From: Rhodococcus jostii NBRC 16295
GTDB lineage: Bacteria > Actinomycetota > Actinomycetes > Mycobacteriales > Mycobacteriaceae
Direction of reading: 5' to 3'
Length of the DNA: 64,000 bases
NCBI RefSeq assembly: GCF_001894825.1
Contig: NZ_BCWY01000040.1
Coordinates: 1-64,000 of the forward strand
Shown: piece by piece, positions 1 to 12,426 of the stretch
Layout: every line of letters begins with the position of its first letter
Numbering within the stretch: the stretch's first letter is position 1
Made by a program: the position numbers and the translations under genes
Notes under the pieces: model-generated
Told to the model about the DNA's origin: nothing
Seen by the model: only the letters and a program-made list of their open reading frames with translations
Databases searched by the model: none

Positions 1-135
1 GAACCCGCTCGGGCGTGGTCTGCGGAGGTCGTGGTCTGTTCGAGCAAGGGATACTCCATCGTTGCGGGCGCGGGGTGCGGCGCCGTGGGATCCGTCCGGG
101 GTGAGGACGAAGCTGGGACAGCTCACAGCATGTGG

Positions 136-864
136 CTACCGCGGTTTCGTCAGCGGCCAACCGGTGATCTGCTTGGGACGCGGGGGCGCGTACGTGCGCA
201 CCTTCGAGGTCGAGAGCCCCAACCCTACAAGAGATTCCGCCAATTTCACAGCCGCACTGACGCCGTCGACCACCGGAACCCCGGTGCGCTCGCGGATCCG
301 CTCGTCGAGGCCGGCCATTCCGCCGCAGCCGAGACAGATCACCTCGGCCTTGTCTTCGCGCACAGCAGCTTCGGCTTCGTCGACGATCGCCTCGATGGTC
401 CGTTCGGGGTCGGTTTCCAGCGCGAGGACGGGCAGCCCGCTCGCGCGCACACTCGCGCACTTGGCGTCGAGGCCGGCGAGCCGGAGCCTGTCTTCGATGA
501 GCGGCACGGTGCGGTCGAGGGTGGTGACCACGGAGTACTTGCGCCCCAGCATCATTGCGATGCTCGCGGAGGCCTCGGTGATGTCGACGACCGGTACGTC
601 GAGCAGTTCCTGCAGACCTTCCCGGCCGTGTTCGCCGTAGCCGGCCTGGATCACCGCATCGTAGGGTTCCGGGTACGACCGCACCCGGTCCATCACCGCG
701 ATCGCGGCGAGGTAGCTCTCGAAGTTCCCTTCGACGGACTCCGCACCGATCTCCGGTGTCAGCCCGACGATCTCGGTGCCGGGTGCGGCCGCGGCCTCGG
801 CCTGCTTGGCGATGGCGTCCGTGATGGACGCGGTGGTGTTGACGTTGACGACGAGAATGCGCAT
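136..864 (-). CDS. Asp/Glu (hydantoin/allantoin) racemase-family protein with one catalytic Cys
   Basis: A 242-residue protein of the Asp/Glu/hydantoin racemase superfamily, last gene of the allantoin operon. The family normally uses two cysteines on opposite faces of the substrate. The second is present (C180, in LGCGGMAG), but the first position, in QAGYGEHG, is Gly75. Known allantoin and hydantoin racemases carry Cys at both, whereas arylmalonate decarboxylase has Gly/Cys. The context says it interconverts allantoin enantiomers or handles a related ureide; the missing Cys makes a true racemase role uncertain. ATG at 864 follows an AGGAGC ribosome site; it lies 12 bp after the permease stop and is likely cotranscribed. 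Confidence 0.85.
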   Translation of the reverse strand: MRILVVNVNTTASITDAIAKQAEAAAAPGTEIVGLTPEIGAESVEGNFESYLAAIAVMDRVRSYPEPYDAVIQAGYGEHGREGLQELLDVPVVDITEASASIAMMLGRKYSVVTTLDRTVPLIEDRLRLAGLDAKCASVRASGLPVLALETDPERTIEAIVDEAEAAVREDKAEVICLGCGGMAGLDERIRERTGVPVVDGVSAAVKLAESLVGLGLSTSKVRTYAPPRPKQITGWPLTKPR

Positions 865-876
865 CGAAAGCTCCTG

Positions 877-2433
877 TCAGTGGTCGCCGTGGCCACTGTC
901 CACGGCGATGGACTCGCCGGACACGTCCACGTACTGCCGGGTGCGGTCGCCGACGACCGCGTAGATGGCCGCAGCCAGGCCCGCGCCGATGAACCACGAG
1001 AAGGGGGCGACGAGATGGAAGGCGGGGACGATCGCGAACAGTGTGCTCACGAGGGCGGCGGGAACGAGGGCGTAGATCGCCCGCAGGTTGAATCCCTTGC
1101 GGTAGTAGTAGGTTCCGGTCGGGCTGTCCGAGTAGAGCGCGGGTACGTCGACCTTCGTGCGGCGGATGAACCAGTAGTCGACGAAGATGATGCCGAACAG
1201 CGGGCCGAGGACGGCACCGAGGCCGCCGAGGAAGTAGTTGATCACCACCGGGCTGTCGTAGAGGTTCCAGGGCAGCAGGACCACACCGATGCAGGCGCTG
1301 ATGATGCCCGCCTTGCGGAAGCTGATCTTCTCGGGGGCGAGGTTCGACAGCACGTACGACGGCGCGACGAAGTTCGCCATGACGTTGACGGCCATCGTGA
1401 CGATGACGAGGGCGAGGCAGGCCAGCGACAGGAACAGGGTGTTCGGGATCGCCGCGACGATGTCGGTGGGGCTGTCGATGATCGTGCCGTCGATCCGGAA
1501 CTGGGCGCCGCACAGGATGAACGCGATGACGGCGAACGCGAGGACGTTGACGAACAGGCCCCAGAAGTTGCCGCGCACCACAGCCGTCTTGGACGGAGAG
1601 CGCCTCGAGAAGTCGCAGAAGTTGAGGATCAGGGTGCCGTAGATCGACATCCACAGGGCCGCGCCCGCGAAGACCTGGCGCCACATCTCGCCGCCCGAGG
1701 CGGGCTGATCGGACGTCCAGGCGATGGAGAAGTCGGTACGGAACAGCATCCACAGGGCGAGCGAACCGACCGTCACGAGGATCAGCGGACCGGCCAGACT
1801 CTCGAATTTGCGCACCGCCTCCATCCCGTAGATGAGGACGACGATCTGGATCGCCCAGATCCCGATGAAGCAGATCCATCCGAGGCTGGACAGTCCGAGG
1901 ATCGAGTTCTGGTCGAAGCGGTCGAGGGAGGGCGCGACGGCGACGAGGAAGATCCGGAAGACGATCGAAGCGAGGTAGGTCTGGATTCCGAACCAGACGA
2001 TCGCGATGACCGCGCGGACCATCGCGGGAATCTGGGCGCCGCGGATACCGAAACTGATCCGGCTCATCACGGGGAACGGCACGCCCGTCTTCTGCCCCAT
2101 GAATCCGGCGTAGGTCATCGCGGCGCAGACGATGACCGCGCCGATCATGAGAGACAGGATCATGTGGCCGCCGCCGAGCCCGAGTGCGAACAGGCCGATC
2201 GCGAACGAGTAGTTGGCGATGTTGTGGACGTCGTTGGTCCACAGCGTGAAGATGCTGTAGCTACCCCACCGGCGGCCGGTGGCCTTCGTGGGGGCCAGGT
2301 CCAAGTTGTAGAGTGTGGTGCTCGTCTCGGTCGCTGTCGGCGTCGCCGACGTAGTCGGCTGAGTGCGGCCGTGGACGGCGGCGGCAGTGTGGTCGACGGT
2401 GGTGTGCCGCGAGACTGTGTCGTCTATGAGCAT
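877..2433 (-). CDS. pucI: NCS1-family allantoin/nucleobase permease
   Basis: A 518-residue integral membrane transporter of the NCS1 (nucleobase:cation symporter-1) family, about 12 membrane segments, with the family signatures WTNDVHNIANYSFAIGL near the first helix and GVPFPVMSRISFGIRGA after it. Its place beside allantoinase argues for allantoin or a related ureide as substrate. An upstream ATG at 2490 has a GGAGGG site, but the ATG at 2433 (MLIDDTVSRH, with AAGGAC upstream) is preferred because a 15-bp operator-like palindrome lies at 2464-2478, which would otherwise be coding. A roughly 200-bp gap separates it from allantoinase, so it probably has its own regulated promoter. Confidence 0.85.
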   Translation of the reverse strand: MLIDDTVSRHTTVDHTAAAVHGRTQPTTSATPTATETSTTLYNLDLAPTKATGRRWGSYSIFTLWTNDVHNIANYSFAIGLFALGLGGGHMILSLMIGAVIVCAAMTYAGFMGQKTGVPFPVMSRISFGIRGAQIPAMVRAVIAIVWFGIQTYLASIVFRIFLVAVAPSLDRFDQNSILGLSSLGWICFIGIWAIQIVVLIYGMEAVRKFESLAGPLILVTVGSLALWMLFRTDFSIAWTSDQPASGGEMWRQVFAGAALWMSIYGTLILNFCDFSRRSPSKTAVVRGNFWGLFVNVLAFAVIAFILCGAQFRIDGTIIDSPTDIVAAIPNTLFLSLACLALVIVTMAVNVMANFVAPSYVLSNLAPEKISFRKAGIISACIGVVLLPWNLYDSPVVINYFLGGLGAVLGPLFGIIFVDYWFIRRTKVDVPALYSDSPTGTYYYRKGFNLRAIYALVPAALVSTLFAIVPAFHLVAPFSWFIGAGLAAAIYAVVGDRTRQYVDVSGESIAVDSGHGDH

Positions 2434-2463
2434 GTGCCTGTCCTTGCGTGGCGGCGAACGAAC

Positions 2464-2478
2464 TTCCGTATCACGGAA
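2464..2478. promoter_or_regulatory. IclR-type operator palindrome upstream of the permease gene
   Basis: TTCCGTATCACGGAA, a 15-bp palindrome with a single arm mismatch around a central base. It matches the perfect-arm palindrome TTCCATATTATGGAA at 13879-13893 in the promoter of the main allantoin operon. It lies 31-45 bp before the chosen permease start, where a repressor would act. Confidence 0.65.
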
Positions 2479-2635
2479 AGCTTGTTCCATTGGTCCCTCC
2501 AAGTGTGAGCCAGGCAACAGTGGGCGGTCAATGATTTCGGCAGGATATATCTTGGTGCCGCACCGCCTGGGACACGACAAACCCGCTGTAGCACTGGATC
2601 TTTCGGATCCAGCGCGTTGTGAGGGTCAGGGGGCG

Positions 2636-3971
2636 TCAGGCCAGTCCGCGGCTGAGCAGTCGCCCGCGGGGCGCCTCGTCGAGGTCGATCCGCTTGCCTG
2701 CCAGCCAGGTACTGCGCACGACGCCGGCGAGGGCACGCCGATCGTAGGCGGAGACGGGATTCTTGTGCTGCAGGGCGGCCACGTCGACGACGAACGCCTC
2801 CTCGGGCGCGAACACGGCGAAATCCGCCGCGTACCCCAGCGCGATGTGCCCTTTCGTGTTCAGCCCGACCTGCTCGGCCGGGTTCTCCGCCATCCATCGG
2901 ACCACGTCGTTCAGGCTGTGCCCGCGACGTTTGGCCTCCGACCACACCGCGGACAGCGACACCTGCAGCGAGGCGATGCCGCCCCACGCGACACCGAAGT
3001 CGCCGATGTCGAACCGCTTGAGGTCGACCGTGCACGGGGAATGGTCGGTGACGACGCAGTCGATCACCCCGTCGGCCAGGCCCTGCCACAGCAGCTCACG
3101 GTTCCCGGCTTCACGGATCGGCGGGCAGCACTTGAATTGCGTTGCTCCCGAAGGTATCTCTTCCGAGACGAACGACAGATAGTGCGGGCACGTCTCCACC
3201 GTGAGCTTCACGCCGTCCTTGCGGGCGGACGCGATCATCGGCAACGCATCGGAACTCGACAGGTGCAGGATGTGCACCCGGCACCCGGTCCATCGCGCCA
3301 GCTCGATGACCTCGGCAATGGCGAGATTCTCGGCGCCCCGCGGCCGCGAGTCGAGGAAGTCCGAATAGTTCTCACCGCCGGGTGACGCCGCGCGGTCGAT
3401 CGCATGCGCGTCTTCCGCGTGCACGAACATCATCGCGCCGAACCCGGCGATCTCCTTCAGCGCCAGTTCGAGCTCGGCCGGATCCAACGGCGGAAACTCG
3501 TCGACACCGGAGTGCAGCAGGAAGCATTTGAACCCGAACACGCCCGCGTCGTGCAGGGCCCGCAGGTCCGGGACGTTGCCGGGCACGGCGCCGCCCCAGA
3601 ATCCGACGTCGACGTACGCCTGATCGGACGCGACCCGACGTTTGACGTCCAGGGCCTCGGCGTCGACGGTCGGCGGGATGCTGTTGAGCGGCATGTCGAC
3701 GATCGTGGTCACGCCGCCGGCCGCGGCCGCGCGGGTCGCGCTCGCGAAGCCCTCCCATTCGGTGCGGCCCGGCTCGTTGACGTGCACGTGGGTGTCGACG
3801 AGACCGGGGATCAGCACCTCGTCGTCGCCCAGTTCGACGACGACCTCCGCGTCGAGCTGGGCGCCGAACGGTTCGATGACGACGATCCGGCCGTCCCGCA
3901 CGCCCACGCACCGCGCGACCTCCCCCGCCGCGGTGATCACCCGCGGGGCACGGAACAGCAGATCGAGCGGG

Positions 3972-3979
<8 letters not shown>
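2636..3979 (-). CDS. allB: Allantoinase
   Basis: A 447-residue cyclic amidohydrolase that opens allantoin to allantoate. The metal site is visible: H64 and H66 in [11 protein letters not shown], the bridging lysine K151 in [10 protein letters not shown], then downstream histidines in VHAEDAH and HILHLSS and the aspartate of VVTDHSPC. The length is normal for allantoinase rather than dihydropyrimidinase. ATG at 3979 overlaps the stop of the malic enzyme gene by 8 bp, so the two are translationally coupled. The DNA continues open upstream in this frame, but that is antisense-like shadow of the malic enzyme gene and does not resemble any amidohydrolase. Confidence 0.95.
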
Positions 3980-5369
<1,390 letters not shown>

Positions 5370-5406
5370 GGTTGTTTCCTCGGGTTCGTCGAAGGGGTAG
5401 AGGGTG

Positions 5407-6465
5407 CTAGCGGGGCGCCTGGTCGGCGACGAGCGCCTGATGGGTCTGTGGGAGGGCGTCCCACCAGGTGCGCCGCGTCTCGGACAGCGCTGTCGCGTCG
5501 AGATCACCGAACAGCCGCAGTCGGGACAGGCCACCGTCGGGGTAGACGTCGAGCCGCAGGTGGGTGGCGGCGGCGGTGCCGTCCAGAACGAACCGGTGCC
5601 GCGTGTCGGGTTGTACGGCCGTGCGCGGCAGCAATTCCGTCCACGCGCCCTCGTCCGCGATGTCGGCGGTGCGCGCGTCGGCGGTGCTCAGCCGCACCCA
5701 GCCCGGCGCGTTCCCCACGTAGTAGCTGGTATCGATCTCGACGTGCCGCGGAGCTCCGGCCGCGGCGAGCGAGAACACGGCGAAGTCGTTGCCGCCGCCG
5801 CGGCGCCGGGAGTTCTCCCAGCCCTCCCCCATGTTCCGGGCCCGCCCGGGAAGGATGATGTTCGCGGGTGACGCGTAGAACGCGTCGGAGCAGCCGACGA
5901 GGCGGCCGCCGTTCTCAGCGGCCAGCAGGTCGACGGTCCCGTCGAGGAACCGGGGGTCGGGCACGACCTCGCCGTGCACGCGCAGCCGGGCGACGCCGCC
6001 GTCGGGGTAGATCGAGAGCCGCACGTGGGTCCACCGGTGCCGGTCGGCGACGGCGTACTGGTTCGCCGCGTGTCCCTCGGCGGGGGACTTCTCGACGATG
6101 GTCTGCCAATCCGCCTTCATGACCTCCTCGATGGACGGGTAGCCCTCGATCGAGGCCGCCTCGACGGAGATGAAGGGCGGGTAGTTGCCCTTGAAGTGTG
6201 CGGTGTCCACGACGATCCCGTGGATGATGCCGGCGGCGCCGAGGCGGACGATCGCGTAGTCGTGGCCGTCGTCCCGGCGGCGGCGAGTCTCCCAGCCGTC
6301 GTAGACCTTGCCCTTGTGTCCGAAGTCCGCGGGATCGAAGAACGGGGCCTCCGCCTTGATGAGGTTCTCCCGCTGGGCGAACAGTTCGTCGTTGGCGGCG
6401 GATACGCTCCCGCCGAGGGCTCGTGAGGCGAGGTCGGGCAGGGCGGTGAAGTCGGCAGAAGTCAT
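5407..6465 (-). CDS. alc: Allantoicase
   Basis: A 352-residue allantoicase, hydrolysing allantoate to ureidoglycolate and urea. The protein shows the expected internal duplication of two beta-sandwich repeats: GKVYDGWETRRRR..HDYAIVRLG in the first half and GEGWENSRRRGGGNDFAVFSL in the second, each followed by an IDT..GN and YPDGG.ARLR/YPDGGLSRLR pair. ATG at 6465 overlaps the glycerate kinase stop (ATGA) and has GAGGAGA upstream. The ureidoglycolate lyase that should follow in the pathway is not recognisable in this operon. Confidence 0.95.
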   Translation of the reverse strand: MTSADFTALPDLASRALGGSVSAANDELFAQRENLIKAEAPFFDPADFGHKGKVYDGWETRRRRDDGHDYAIVRLGAAGIIHGIVVDTAHFKGNYPPFISVEAASIEGYPSIEEVMKADWQTIVEKSPAEGHAANQYAVADRHRWTHVRLSIYPDGGVARLRVHGEVVPDPRFLDGTVDLLAAENGGRLVGCSDAFYASPANIILPGRARNMGEGWENSRRRGGGNDFAVFSLAAAGAPRHVEIDTSYYVGNAPGWVRLSTADARTADIADEGAWTELLPRTAVQPDTRHRFVLDGTAAATHLRLDVYPDGGLSRLRLFGDLDATALSETRRTWWDALPQTHQALVADQAPR

Positions 6466-7613
6466 GATTCTCCTCGTGTGCTGAGTGTGGTGAGTTCGTC
6501 GGACGATGCGGCGATGGTGCAGCCGATCCGGCGCAGTAGCTCCGCCGCATGTCGGATCGATCGATGAAGGTCCGGTTCCAGATCCGCGAGCGCGTAGGCC
6601 GCGGATATTCCGGCGCTGTGTAATTGGATGTCGCTGAGTAGGTTTCGGCCGCACACGGCGAGGACGGGGATTCCCTCTGCCCGCGCCTCGGTCGCGACGC
6701 CGATCGGGGCCTTGCCGTGCAGGCTCTGCGCGTCCAGAGACCCCTCGCCGGTGACGACGAGGTCTGCGGCGGCCAGGCGCCGACGGAAGTCGACGAGACC
6801 GAGGACCGTGTCGATCCCGGGTCGGGTGTCCGCGCCCAGCACCGAGATCGCTCCGAACGCCGCTCCGCCCGCGGCGCCGGCCCCCGCGACCCGGCTGTCG
6901 TCGCGGCCCGTCGCGGCGCGCACGACCTGCGCAAACCGCGTCATCGCGTCTTCCAGAACGACCAGTTCTTCTGCCGCCGCGCCTTTTTGGCTCGCATACA
7001 CGGCGGTGGCGCCACTCGGGCCGAGAAGCGGGTTGTCGACGTCGCAGGCGAGCCGGAACTGCGCCGCCCGCGCCGCAGGGTGGAGGCCGGTGAGGTCGAC
7101 CCGGGCGGCGCAGCGCAGCGCCGCTCCGCCCGGTGCGACGTCGTTGCCCTCGGCGTCGAGAACACGCACGCCGAGAGCCTGCAACAAGCCGGCACCGCCG
7201 TCGGTTGACGCGCTGCCCCCGAGACCGACGATGATCTCGCGAGCTCCCCCCTCCAGCGCATGCCTGACGACGGTGCCGAGTCCGAATGTACTGGCACCCA
7301 GCGGGTCCGGAGCACCGTCCGGGAGCAGGACCAATCCCACGGCCGACGCCAGTTCCACCACCGCGGTCGAATCGCGCACCGCGTAGGACGAGGTCACGGG
7401 CAGCCCCGTCGGTCCCGTGGTGTCGACCGGGACCGGGGTCCAGCCCGCGGCGACGGCCGCCGCGACGGTGCCGTCACCGCCGTCCGCCACCGGTACCCTA
7501 TCGATCACCCAGGACGGATCACCGGCGAGGAGCCCGTCGGCGAGGGCGTCCGCGACTTCCGCTGCGGTGAGAGATCCCTTGAACTTGTCGGGTGCGACCA
7601 GTACACGTGTCAC
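6462..7613 (-). CDS. glxK: Glycerate kinase (GlxK/GarK type)
   Basis: A 383-residue glycerate kinase that phosphorylates the glycerate formed by Gcl and GlxR so that carbon from glyoxylate enters glycolysis. Family signatures are clear: APDKFKGSLTA at the N-terminus, PVADGGDGT near residue 45, GLGGSASTDGGAG near 130 and VTGEGSLDAQSLHGK late in the protein. The GTG start lies 9 bp after the gcl stop; the 3' end overlaps allantoicase by 4 bp. Whether the product is 2- or 3-phosphoglycerate cannot be read from the sequence; this family usually makes 2-phosphoglycerate. Confidence 0.93.
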   Translation of the reverse strand: MTRVLVAPDKFKGSLTAAEVADALADGLLAGDPSWVIDRVPVADGGDGTVAAAVAAGWTPVPVDTTGPTGLPVTSSYAVRDSTAVVELASAVGLVLLPDGAPDPLGASTFGLGTVVRHALEGGAREIIVGLGGSASTDGGAGLLQALGVRVLDAEGNDVAPGGAALRCAARVDLTGLHPAARAAQFRLACDVDNPLLGPSGATAVYASQKGAAAEELVVLEDAMTRFAQVVRAATGRDDSRVAGAGAAGGAAFGAISVLGADTRPGIDTVLGLVDFRRRLAAADLVVTGEGSLDAQSLHGKAPIGVATEARAEGIPVLAVCGRNLLSDIQLHSAGISAAYALADLEPDLHRSIRHAAELLRRIGCTIAASSDELTTLSTRGES

Positions 7614-7622
7614 GGTGCGCCC

Positions 7623-9428
<1,806 letters not shown>

Positions 9429-9464
9429 ATCACTTCTCCATCGAGGATTACGAGTTGGAACGGG

Positions 9465-10349
9465 TCACTGGGAGGGGCGGCCGGACAGCCGCTCCACTCC
9501 ACGCAGCAGGCCCGAATGGTCCAGGCCACCATCACCGTTCGCACGGGCGGAGGCCATCAGCTGGGCGACGACCGCGCCGAGGGGTGTCACGACACCGGCC
9601 TCGCGAGCGGCGCTGGTCACGATGCCGAGGTCCTTGTGGTGCAGTTCGATGCGGAATCCCGGTTCGAAGGACCGGTCCAGCATCTTCTGTGCCTTCTGGT
9701 TCAGGACGGCCGATCCGGCCAGCCCGCCGCCGAGCACCTCGACCGCAGCCGCGGTGTCGACACCGTAGGCCTCGAGGAAGATGATCGCCTCGGCGAGGAG
9801 TTGGATGTTGCCCGCGACGATCAGCTGGTTCGCGGCCTTCACCGTCTGCCCGGAACCGTTCGGGCCCACGTGCACCACGGTCTTGCCGACGGTGTCGAGG
9901 ATCGGCTTGGCCGCCTCGAAATCCTCCGGCGCGCCGCCGACCATGATCGACAGTGCGGCGTTGACCGCACCGGCCTCGCCACCCGATACCGGGGCGTCGA
10001 TCAGCCGGAAGCCCCGCTCGGTTGCCTGCGCGGCGAGGGCGGTGGTGACGTCGGGCCGGATGCTGGAGAAGTCGATGATCAGGGCGCCGGCCGGGGCGTG
10101 CTCGAAGACTCCGTCCTCGCCGGCGAGTACGGCCTGGACGTCCGGGGAGTCGGGGACCATCACGGCCACGACGTCGGCGCCGGCAACGGCCTTGGCGATG
10201 GAGTCGGCCGCGGTGCCCCCGGCGTCGACGAGCGCCGCGGTGCGCTCGGGCGAGCGGTTGTATCCGACCACCTGGTGGCCGGCCTTGGCGAGATGAACGG
10301 CCATGGGGCTGCCCATGATTCCGAGTCCGATGAATGCGATAGTGCTCAC
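9465..10349 (-). CDS. glxR: 2-hydroxy-3-oxopropionate (tartronate semialdehyde) reductase
   Basis: A 294-residue beta-hydroxyacid dehydrogenase reducing tartronate semialdehyde to D-glycerate. It has the N-terminal dinucleotide fold GLGIMGSPMAVHLAKAG, the substrate motif DAPVSGGEAGA near residue 120 and the catalytic lysine in GSGQTVKAANQL near residue 170. The GTG start at 10349 follows GAGGAG at correct spacing. Other family members (3-hydroxyisobutyrate dehydrogenase) look similar; the position next to gcl and hyi decides the assignment. Confidence 0.93.
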   Translation of the reverse strand: MSTIAFIGLGIMGSPMAVHLAKAGHQVVGYNRSPERTAALVDAGGTAADSIAKAVAGADVVAVMVPDSPDVQAVLAGEDGVFEHAPAGALIIDFSSIRPDVTTALAAQATERGFRLIDAPVSGGEAGAVNAALSIMVGGAPEDFEAAKPILDTVGKTVVHVGPNGSGQTVKAANQLIVAGNIQLLAEAIIFLEAYGVDTAAAVEVLGGGLAGSAVLNQKAQKMLDRSFEPGFRIELHHKDLGIVTSAAREAGVVTPLGAVVAQLMASARANGDGGLDHSGLLRGVERLSGRPSQ

Positions 10350-10386
10350 GAGTCTCCTCGATTCCGTCTGAGTGTGGTGGTGTGTG

Positions 10387-11208
10387 TCAGCGGCCGGCGC
10401 GGGTCGCGCGCTGTTCGCGGGGCAACCAGTCGAAGGTGTCCGGCCGCGTCGCCTTGTATTCGAGCCCGACGTACCCGCGGTAACCGTGGGCGGCGAGCCT
10501 CGTCAAGTAGCCGTCGATGTCGAGTGTTCCGGTGCCGGGTTCGCCGCGTCCCGGCGCATCCGCGATCTGCACGTGCCCGATGCGGTCTGCATAGGCATCG
10601 ATCGCGGCGCCGATGTCGTCGCCGTTGACCTCGAGGTGATAGAGGTCGGCGAGGAGCCGGAGCGAATCGACACCGTGCTCGGCCTTCACCCGGTCGATCA
10701 CGGCGATCGCGTCCGCCGCGGTCTTCAGCGGGTACGCCGGTGTGCCGCTGACCGGTTCGACGAGAACGACCGCACCGATACGATCCGACGCCTTGCCCGC
10801 CTGGGCGAGGTTCTCGATGGCCGTGTCGTCCTGGGTCTTCGGGTCTGCGCCGTCGATACGATTACCGTACAGGGCGTTGAACGCTCTGGTGCCCAGCCGT
10901 TCTCCGATTCCGACGGTGATGTCGATGTTGTCGCGGAACGCCGAGACCTGCGCCGGGTCGGACAGCAGTCCGCGGTCCCCCGCCGGCATGTTCCCCGCCG
11001 CGAAGTTCAACCCCGTGAGCTGCACTCCGGCGTTCTCGATCGCGGCCACGAACGCGTCGACGTCGCTGTCCCGCGGTACGGCGGTGTCGAACGGCCACCA
11101 GAATTCGACGGCGTCGAATCCGGCGTCCCGCGCCGCCTGCGGACGCTGCAGGAGCGGCACGTCGGTCAGCAGGATCGAGCAGTTCAGGGTGTAGGCAAAG
11201 GTATCCAT
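10387..11208 (-). CDS. hyi: Hydroxypyruvate isomerase
   Basis: A 273-residue TIM-barrel isomerase (Hyi, xylose-isomerase-like AP endonuclease fold) that interconverts hydroxypyruvate and tartronate semialdehyde. Visible metal-site elements are the glutamate of VVLVEPVSGTPAY, the DLYHLEVNGDDI segment and the terminal GLEYKA. MDTFAYTLNCSILLTDVPLLQRP is the usual family N-terminus, so ATG at 11208 is preferred over a GTG five codons upstream at 11223; neither has a strong ribosome site. It is part of the glyoxylate-salvage trio with gcl and glxR. Confidence 0.93.
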   Translation of the reverse strand: MDTFAYTLNCSILLTDVPLLQRPQAARDAGFDAVEFWWPFDTAVPRDSDVDAFVAAIENAGVQLTGLNFAAGNMPAGDRGLLSDPAQVSAFRDNIDITVGIGERLGTRAFNALYGNRIDGADPKTQDDTAIENLAQAGKASDRIGAVVLVEPVSGTPAYPLKTAADAIAVIDRVKAEHGVDSLRLLADLYHLEVNGDDIGAAIDAYADRIGHVQIADAPGRGEPGTGTLDIDGYLTRLAAHGYRGYVGLEYKATRPDTFDWLPREQRATRAGR

Positions 11209-11234
11209 CGGCTGTTCTTTCACGCTCGGGATGT

Positions 11235-11642
11235 TCAGGAGACTGTGGTGTTGTCGGGCTCGGGCAGGACCCGGTAGCGACGCCAGCCGCCGTGATCGGT
11301 GATCTCGGTGAGCTCACCGGCCTTGCTCTCGAGCAGACCCGGACGCAGCCCTACCGCCAGAACCGAACGGCCGTCGGACAGTTCGATCACGGTGAGCTCG
11401 AGTTCCTCGGGCTCATCGGGGAGGAAGTCGGTGCGGATGTCGCCGATCGGGACGTCGTAGAGTTCGCCCTCGATCGAGGCGCCACCGCTCTCCGTCAGGA
11501 GGAGGGCCGGGAATTCGTCACGCACGGAGAAGAATCGGTAGTTCGGTGCGGTCCGGACCGTACCGAGGAACGTGTGTGCGGATACGTTGTGATGGAGGTT
11601 TCCACCTCGCATCGCGCCACCGTTGCAGAACAGTTCAGCCAT
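11235..11642 (-). CDS. Stand-alone AtzF C-terminal-like / gamma-glutamylcyclotransferase-fold protein
   Basis: A 135-residue protein resembling the C-terminal domain of allophanate hydrolase (AtzF) and the AIG2/gamma-glutamylcyclotransferase fold: FCNGGAMRGGNLHHNV, TFLGTVRTAPNYRFFSV, FPALL and the GELYDVPIG strand. It lacks the amidase domain that normally carries allophanate hydrolase activity. It sits mid-operon with 1 bp separating it from the phosphorylase-like gene and an AAGGAG site before its ATG. Because the operon makes ureidoglycolate but has no recognisable AllA, a role in ureidoglycolate or urea-derivative handling is a reasonable guess; the sequence itself does not prove any activity. 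Confidence 0.7.
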   Translation of the reverse strand: MAELFCNGGAMRGGNLHHNVSAHTFLGTVRTAPNYRFFSVRDEFPALLLTESGGASIEGELYDVPIGDIRTDFLPDEPEELELTVIELSDGRSVLAVGLRPGLLESKAGELTEITDHGGWRRYRVLPEPDNTTVS

Positions 11643-11643
11643 G

Positions 11644-12426
11644 TCAGCTCCTTCTTCCGTGGGCAGTTGCCGCCACTTCGGGCCGGCCTGCCAGTTCGAT
11701 CGCTACCTGCAGCAGCGCTTCGCGTAGTCGTTTGGTGTTGGCGTCGAGACCCTCCCGCACCAGGTCCTGGGTGACGGGCCACGGGGTGTCGCTGATGACG
11801 TCGTGATCGGTGACCAGGGCGATGCAGGTGTAGGACATGTCGAGTTCCCGGGCCAACGCAGCTTCGGGGTACGGGGTCATGCTGATCAGGTCCCATCCCT
11901 GCGATGCGTACCAGCGTGATTCGGCGCGGGTCGAGAATCGGGGACCGCGGATCGCGACCATCACGCCGCCGTCGTTGACCACCCAGCCGTTCCTGCGGAG
12001 CGTCGACACCACCGCTCGGCGTCCGTGGGCGCAGAAGGGGTCCGCGAACGAGATGTGGACGTCGTCGTCGTGGAAGGTGTCATCGGTGCGGCCCGTGCGG
12101 TCGACCAGCTGGTCGGGAACGACGACCGATCCGACACCGATCGCCGGTCGCAACGAGCCCGAAGGGGTGGGCGCGAGAATCGTTCGGACGCCCAGGCTGT
12201 GCAGCGCCCAGATGTTCGCGCGGGCGTTGATCCGGTGGGGCGGGATGTTGCGGTCGCGGCCGGTCCGGGTCAGGTACGCGAGCCGGCGGCCGCCCGCGGA
12301 CCCGAGAACGATGCTGTCCGAGGTCGGTCCGTACGGAGTCTCGATGTCGACCTGCTCGGCGTCGTCGAGGAGTCCGTGGTAACCCCAGGTGCCGAGCAAC
12401 CCCACGGTGGGCTGGGTGTCAGGCAT
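11644..12426 (-). CDS. MTAP/purine nucleoside phosphorylase-family protein
   Basis: A 260-residue member of the methylthioadenosine phosphorylase/PNP family. It keeps the phosphate-site TRTGRDRNIPPHRINARANIWAL (normally RHG..H.iPPH.iNYRANI) and the substrate segment VAIRGPRFSTRAESRWYASQGWDLISMTPYPEAALARE. Canonical members have NMTxxPEA..A; here the Asn is Ser and the motif reads SMTPYPEAAL. Inside a purine-breakdown operon it probably cleaves a purine nucleoside and feeds the base to urate and allantoin, but methylthioadenosine cannot be excluded. The first codons overlap the upstream dctA-like gene by 8 bp. Confidence 0.8.
   Translation of the reverse strand: MPDTQPTVGLLGTWGYHGLLDDAEQVDIETPYGPTSDSIVLGSAGGRRLAYLTRTGRDRNIPPHRINARANIWALHSLGVRTILAPTPSGSLRPAIGVGSVVVPDQLVDRTGRTDDTFHDDDVHISFADPFCAHGRRAVVSTLRRNGWVVNDGGVMVAIRGPRFSTRAESRWYASQGWDLISMTPYPEAALARELDMSYTCIALVTDHDVISDTPWPVTQDLVREGLDANTKRLREALLQVAIELAGRPEVAATAHGRRS

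Noticed and set aside
31-2508. An 825-codon plus-strand open frame opposite the racemase and permease genes
   Set aside because: Composition is Asp/Arg/His-rich shadow coding of GC-rich genes; no domain is visible and the minus strand carries clear families.
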